From contig QFQI01000015.1 of the NCBI GenBank assembly GCA_003243195.1, positions 1-53,680 on the forward strand: DNA of 53,680 bases, in the 5' to 3' direction. Position 1 is the stretch's first letter. The number at the start of each line of letters is the position of its first letter. The notes under the pieces are model-generated. The model worked only from the letters and a program-made list of their open reading frames with translations, ran no database searches and was not told the DNA's origin. Of this stretch, positions 49,324-53,680 are shown one piece after another. Source of the stretch: Sphingomonas taxi (GTDB lineage Bacteria; Pseudomonadota; Alphaproteobacteria; Sphingomonadales; Sphingomonadaceae). Position numbers and translations under genes: made by a program.

Positions 49324-52300
49324 CTACGCCGCGACGGGTTCGGGTGATCCTTCGAGCGGGAATGATGCACTGCCCGGCGTCCAGAAGTCGGTGTGATCAA
49401 AGTGGTTGGCGTAGAACCCGCGCGACAGGGTTGCCCGACGACGACGTCTGGACGTGGGTTCCTCGACCGCGAAGTCGTCGCCGTCCAGCCGCTGGAGCTC
49501 ATAACCCTGGGGCAAGAGCCGTGGCTGAGCGACGATGGTCTTGAGGTCCTCGATGGACAGGGCGGGACGCCCCATCTCCGGCATGTCACCGAGATCGTCC
49601 ACATCATCGATGTCGACGGTAGGCGTGTCCGCGGCACTGATGGTGTTCGCAACCATTGCGTCGACATCAACATGCGCGCCGGCCAGCGCCAGCGACCCGA
49701 TCTCGCGGCTGATCGCCGACAGGATCGGCTGGAGTCCGCCGACCATGTCCTCGAACAGCTTGATGCGGCCGGACAGCGCCAGATAGACCTCGGTCTCGAC
49801 TGTGTCGTGATAGTGCAGGTTGACGATCCGGATGCTGTCGAAACGTTGGCCGAGCCGGTCGATACGACCGATCCGCTGCTCCACACGCATCGGATTCCAC
49901 GGCATGTCGTAGTTGATCAGCGAACCGCAGAACTGGAAGTTGAGGCCTTCGGCGGCGGCGTCCGTGCAGAGCAGGATGTCGCCCTTTCCTTCGCGGAAGC
50001 GCTTCTTGATGTCGGCCCGGGACACGAGCCGCCAGCTGCCGTCCGGCGTGCGGATCTCGCCGCCACGTCCGGAGAAGCAGATGACCTCGCGACCGGTCTG
50101 ATCGGCCAGCCAGTCGCGCAACCCGTCCATGGTGTCGGTGTAGCCGGTGAACACCATCGTCTGGTGGTAGCCTTCGGCCGCCAGCAGTGTGAGCTCGTCC
50201 TTGAGCGCGCGAGCCTTGGTGTCGATCGGCAGCCGTTGCAGGTCGGAGAGGATGTCACGGATCGCGGCGCTCTCGAGTAGCCGGCGGGCGACCTCCTCCT
50301 TCTCCTTCACCTCGTCCGTCTCGACCTCCTCGCCGCTCTCCTCGAGATCGAACTGGTCGTCCTCGACCTGGCGATCGAGCCGGCCTTGCAGACTGTGGGC
50401 GAGGGCGGCGAAGCTGGATGACAGGCGCTTGCGGTAGATCGTCAGCACGAAGCCGATGGCGGTGCGCTGCGACTGGTCCGCGTTCTGGTAGGCGGAGCGG
50501 ATGAAGGTTTCGACCCGCTCGTAGATGTCCCGCTCGGCCGGCTCCATGTGGATGAAGCGGTCCTGCACGTCGCGTACCGCGATCCTCGCCTGGAGCTTGC
50601 CTTCAGCCTGATAGCGGCGGAGCAGCGAACGCGTGTGTCTCGACATGAGCGCGGCGACCGGCGTCCAGCGCTTCATGATGCGCACGGCCGCTGCGCGATC
50701 CTCGCCGCTGAGCTGCCGCCGCGGGATCGAAGCCGCGCCCCGGAGCGCGCCCAGGATCCGGCGGGTGCGGATCGTGGATAGCGGCTGCCCCCCGGTGCCG
50801 CCGATGCGGGCCGCACGCTCGGGCGGCAGCGCGCCGAAGAAGGTCTCTGTCGCCCGGAAGAGACCGGCGCAGTCCTCCATCTTCTCGACCGGCAGATGCG
50901 GGTCGGCAAGGGCGGCGAAGTATCGCTCGTACGCCACCGCATCCCACTCGTGCGGCAGGCCTAGCAGCGACAGGAGGTCGTACAGCTCCATCGCGTGGGT
51001 CTGGAGCGGGGTCGCCGACAGCAGGATCAGACCATGCGTGCGATGGCGCAGGTCGCGCAGCAGCCGCATCAGCATGTTCGGCGTCACGCGCCCGCCGGTC
51101 CGCTTCTGCCGGGCGTGATGCGCCTCGTCGACCACCACCAGATCGTAGGGCTCGGCCTCCAGCAGTTCGGGCCGTCGGTCGCTGCGGCGGGCGAGGTGGC
51201 TTGACATGATGACGAACGGCTCGGCCGACCAGGCGTCACGGGTGACCGGTGTGTCGACGAGCGACTGCGTGGCCGCATCGTAGCGGCGGAAGCACTTGCC
51301 GTCATAGATTGGCCAGTCGAGCGCGAACTTCTCGCGCAGCTCGGCCTGCCATTGGGTGCAGACGTTCTTGGGCGCCAGGATTATCCCGCGCTTCAGCCGC
51401 CCGGCGAGCCACGCCTGCCTCACAAGCAGGCCGGCCTGGACCGTCTTTCCGAGGCCGACCTCGTCGGCGATGAGCAGCCGCGGGGCATGGTTCGGCACCT
51501 CGCCGTACATGCGCAGGAAGGCGCGGCGCTGATGCGGCCAAGCCTCGACTGGCGACGTCGCCTCGCCAACCCAGATCCCGCCATTCGTGTCCCGGGCTGC
51601 GGTGCGCACGCGCTGCCAGAGGTCCGCGCGCTCCTGATCCCAGTCGTGCAACGGAACCGGTGGAGCCATTGGCTCGGGTAGGATAACTGGTTCCGGCTTC
51701 GCTGTCGGTTTCTCCTGCAGCCGCGTCGGCAGCTGGTCGTCGGGCGGCAGGAAGCGGAGCAGGTCGAGGCGGACGGCGGTCGGCACGTCATAGGTACGGA
51801 TCCGCTCGGCGCGGTCGGCCCAGTACAGCGCGAAGGACCGGTCCTCCTCGTCGACATACTCGACGTTAGGCGTCCAGGATTTGAAGACCGTGAAGGTCTC
51901 GCCGTTGCTCATCCAGCCCTGGACCGTCTCGTTGACTGAGCCGGTGAACGCGATGCGGTCGCCGGTCTTGTCCTCGATGATGCCGGTCTTCTCGTGGAAG
52001 ATGGCGTTGCCGGCGACCGGCTCGCGCGTGACCGGATGGCAGGGCAGGGCGACGCGTACATCGAGCATGCCGCGGGCGACCAGCCAGGCGAGAAGCTCGA
52101 GGGCCTCCCGCTCGCTGGTCGATACCGCTTCCGGCAGGCTGAAGTCGGCCTTGGCCGCGACGACGTCCATCATCGACATGCCGCGCTCAATCGCTTCCAC
52201 TTCGCCATCATCGAGGGTGCAGCCGACGAGCAGGCGCATCTTGCCCTGGTTGAGGGCAAGGTGCTCGATGCCGCGCGCGGCGAGCGCCAGACTGCCCGCC

Positions 52301-52425
52301 CGGAAGTATCCGGTCGTGCGGTCGTAGCGGATCGCCGACGACAGCGCCGGGACCCAGAACCGCGACACCAGGTCGCCGTCCTCGCGGCTGTACTTCAGCT
52401 TCCAGGTTCGGTCCTGCAGCAGCAT
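49324..52425 (-). CDS. PLD-like/SNF2 DEAH helicase fusion, predicted defence protein
   Basis: 1033 aa. N-terminal phospholipase-D-like domain (first ~210 aa) with a single HxK motif: HEKTGIIEDKTGDRIAFTGSVNE (H144, K146, S163, N165). Then SNF2 helicase: Walker A ADEVGLGKTVQAGLL (~325), DEAHHAR (~443), LSATPLQTH, and the C-terminal lobe with VFTGYTDTMDGLRDWL, LLCTDAAAEGLNFQF and MRVEQRIGRIDRLGQ (~865). Such proteins occur beside DUF1156 methyltransferases in defence islands and may translocate on or nick unmodified DNA. Its ATG is one base past the methyltransferase stop (TGAGATG), so they are coupled. Confidence 0.88.
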   Translation of the reverse strand: MLLQDRTWKLKYSREDGDLVSRFWVPALSSAIRYDRTTGYFRAGSLALAARGIEHLALNQGKMRLLVGCTLDDGEVEAIERGMSMMDVVAAKADFSLPEAVSTSEREALELLAWLVARGMLDVRVALPCHPVTREPVAGNAIFHEKTGIIEDKTGDRIAFTGSVNETVQGWMSNGETFTVFKSWTPNVEYVDEEDRSFALYWADRAERIRTYDVPTAVRLDLLRFLPPDDQLPTRLQEKPTAKPEPVILPEPMAPPVPLHDWDQERADLWQRVRTAARDTNGGIWVGEATSPVEAWPHQRRAFLRMYGEVPNHAPRLLIADEVGLGKTVQAGLLVRQAWLAGRLKRGIILAPKNVCTQWQAELREKFALDWPIYDGKCFRRYDAATQSLVDTPVTRDAWSAEPFVIMSSHLARRSDRRPELLEAEPYDLVVVDEAHHARQKRTGGRVTPNMLMRLLRDLRHRTHGLILLSATPLQTHAMELYDLLSLLGLPHEWDAVAYERYFAALADPHLPVEKMEDCAGLFRATETFFGALPPERAARIGGTGGQPLSTIRTRRILGALRGAASIPRRQLSGEDRAAAVRIMKRWTPVAALMSRHTRSLLRRYQAEGKLQARIAVRDVQDRFIHMEPAERDIYERVETFIRSAYQNADQSQRTAIGFVLTIYRKRLSSSFAALAHSLQGRLDRQVEDDQFDLEESGEEVETDEVKEKEEVARRLLESAAIRDILSDLQRLPIDTKARALKDELTLLAAEGYHQTMVFTGYTDTMDGLRDWLADQTGREVICFSGRGGEIRTPDGSWRLVSRADIKKRFREGKGDILLCTDAAAEGLNFQFCGSLINYDMPWNPMRVEQRIGRIDRLGQRFDSIRIVNLHYHDTVETEVYLALSGRIKLFEDMVGGLQPILSAISREIGSLALAGAHVDVDAMVANTISAADTPTVDIDDVDDLGDMPEMGRPALSIEDLKTIVAQPRLLPQGYELQRLDGDDFAVEEPTSRRRRRATLSRGFYANHFDHTDFWTPGSASFPLEGSPEPVAA

Positions 52426-52426
52426 C

Positions 52427-53601
52427 TCACTCGGCCGCCATCAGCTCGCGGTACAGCTCCAGCTGCTGCGGCTCGCCGATCTCGCCCTCATAGGCGATGC
52501 GGCGGAGCTTCTCGAGCGCATCGAAGTCGTCAGCCGCCGGCTTCACCGCCTTGTCGGCGTCGATGCCCGAGAACGTTTTAGATGGCGGCAGCACCTCCAG
52601 CAGGGCTTCCATCGCGACCTTGAACTCGTCCTCCTTCGCGACACCGGCCTGCTCCAGCATCTCCTGCGCCGCCTCGGCGCCGCGCGTGCGCATGACGTGG
52701 GCAGCGTGATGCAGCGCGTCGATCATGCCGCGCGACCCGTCGGCGGGGCCGACCGCACCCTTGGCGACGCGAGTGGCGGAGTCCCACAGCTTGATCTCGG
52801 CGGCCTTCTTCTCGGCCAGCAGGCCGATCACCTGCGCCTCCAGATCGACACCGATCGCGCGGGCGAGCCGTAGGGCCTCGTCATACGGGAAGCTGACTGC
52901 CTTGAACGCGTCCCAAGCCAGCACGTAGAACGCCGTCGGTCCGTCCATGTCGGCCTGCGCTTTTGCGGAGGCGAGCTGGGCCAGGCGCCAGGCCTTCACC
53001 TCGCGACGCGCGGCGTTGAGCGCGTCCTCCGGCCGCACGGCATAGGGATCGAACTCCTCGAACATGTCGCCCTGCGTGCGCCGCTTCTTCTTCGGTTCGG
53101 GCGCCGGGGTGCCGCGGGTCAGCGGCCAGTGGCGCGAGAACGCCTCAAGCGCTGGGCCGAAGCTGGCAAGGTACAGATCGACGCCCTGAATGCCGGCCTG
53201 CTGGAATTCGTCGACGCGTGCACGAACGGCGCGGGCGACCTCCGGCTCCACGTCCTCCCAATACATCGTCTCGCCCTGTGCATCCTCGCGGGGGCGGCAG
53301 ACGAGGAAGATGGTCGAATTGGCTGCCGCCTTGTCCTTGATGTGCAGCGATCCCGACGCCTCGGTATTGACCGGCCAAGACGCCGTAATCACGAACCCGG
53401 CGTCCATCAGCGACATGGCGAGCGCATCCCAGGCGCCGGTGTCCTTGTGGGTGAACATGACGGTCATGATGCCGTCGTCCTTGAGCACGCGGCGGCACTC
53501 GGCGAAGATGCCCTCCATCTTCACCCGGTAGTCGTCGTCAGCCAGTCGGGCGGCACCCTTCTGTCCCTTGAAGTGGGCCTTGTTCGCCACTGCCTCGGCG
53601 T
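52427..53601 (-). pseudogene. DUF1156-type DNA methyltransferase, 3' part only (interrupted by an insertion element)
   Basis: About 391 C-terminal residues of an adenine-specific DNA methylase-like protein: EAVANKAHFKGQKGAARLAD, FAECRRVLKDDGIMTVMFTHK, ASWPVNTEASGSLHIKDK and NSTIFLVCRPR are typical of the DUF1156 family. The rest of the family protein, including DUF1156 itself and the DPPY catalytic motif, should lie upstream but homology ends at LNAEAVAN. From ~53602 the DNA looks like the end of an IS element. The frame stays open to the edge but no longer resembles the family. A fragment with an internal GTG at 53590 could still be translated. It overlaps the helicase operon. Confidence 0.75.
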
Positions 53602-53680
53602 TGAGCTGCCCCCTTCTGAGTGGTCCATCGACTATGACAGTCTGGATCGAGGAAGGGACGACGAATGCCAGCGAAGAAGC
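53602..53680 (+). mobile_element. Left end of a probable IS3-family insertion sequence (partial)
   Basis: Starts TGAGCTGCCCCCTTCTGAG, similar to the terminal repeats TGA-C/G-CTGCCCCC of IS3-family (IS407/IS511-like) elements, immediately where methyltransferase homology stops. It contains a ribosome site (GAGGAAGGGA) and the start of a transposase. Only 79 bases are in view; the right end, target duplication and full identity cannot be checked here. Confidence 0.55.
53665..53680 (+). CDS. Transposase OrfA start (partial)
   Basis: ATG CCA GCG AAG AAG C at 53665 encodes MPAKK, the usual first residues of IS3-family OrfA proteins in sphingomonads and rhizobia, preceded by GAGGAAGGGA. Cut by the window edge after five codons. 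Confidence 0.5.

Larger units (their letters stand above)
40800..53680. mobile_element. Integrase-bearing genomic (defence) island, left part
   Basis: Begins at the 3' end of tRNA-Gln and holds an integrase, a GcrA-fusion protein, a SIR2/middle/ABC unit, a PLD-helicase and a methyltransferase remnant; no housekeeping gene occurs after 40800. Wording of codons is visibly less GC3-biased (many CTT, AAG-poor frames, longer A/T runs in the integrase) than in the flanking core. The right end is outside the window. Confidence 0.7.

Noticed and set aside
43060..53601. DISARM, BREX or Zorya
   Set aside because: No drmA/drmB, pglZ/brxC or zorA-type genes are visible; the helicase has PLD and SNF2 in one chain, unlike DISARM.
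1..53680. CRISPR array
   Set aside because: No set of short, regularly spaced direct repeats was seen on either strand; no cas genes either.

Overview
This is chromosomal DNA of a sphingomonad-like alphaproteobacterium (Sphingomonas or a close relative). The assignment rests on the high GC content, the protein signatures (GcrA-type domain, CC0125/CC1285-type lipoprotein, alphaproteobacterial DksA with a reduced zinc finger, DUF2842), and alphaproteobacterial neighbourhoods such as zapA-6S RNA-5-formyl-THF cyclo-ligase and serS-surE-nlpD. No species can be named from sequence alone.

Positions 1 to about 40800 are ordinary core genome. In order: the end of secA; a SulP anion transporter behind a highly structured leader; a lipoprotein; tRNA-Asn; moaA-nadK; an EAL phosphodiesterase with a dead GGDEF-like half; mfd; sdhE diverging from recG; a PilZ protein; the serS-surE-nlpD-tyrS run; dksA and a second PilZ protein; mtaB-ftsY-yciB; ffh; rpsP-rimM-trmD-rplS, interrupted by an opposite-strand thioredoxin-reductase-like gene; a GH92 glycosidase with a one-base frameshift; zapA-6S RNA-cyclo-ligase; gap-MOSC-pgk; tlyA; tspO; ubiK; proC; ilvE. 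REP-like palindromes sit in several intergenic spaces.

From 40725 the character changes. A complete tRNA-Gln(TTG) gene is followed at once by a large tyrosine integrase, and the rest of the window (to 53680 and beyond) is an accessory island with looser codon use and no housekeeping genes. Its minus-strand cargo, in transcription order, is: the 3' part of a DUF1156-type DNA methyltransferase; a 1033-residue protein joining a phospholipase-D-like domain to a SNF2/DEAH helicase; a tightly overlapping three-gene unit of a SIR2-like NAD-binding protein, a 205-residue middle protein and a Rad50-like ABC ATPase with a CPVC zinc hook; and a 425-residue protein with an N-terminal Cys/His cluster and a C-terminal GcrA-type DNA-binding domain.

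The SIR2/middle/ABC unit has the layout of Lamassu/DdmABC and other ABC-three-component anti-phage or anti-plasmid systems. The helicase and methylase pair is a typical defence-island module. The right edge looks like the left end of an IS3-family element (start of a MPAKK transposase) inserted in the methyltransferase gene, so that part of the system may be broken in this strain. The best candidates for something undescribed are the SIR2-armed ABC unit, the GcrA-fusion protein, and their linkage to the methylase/helicase pair.
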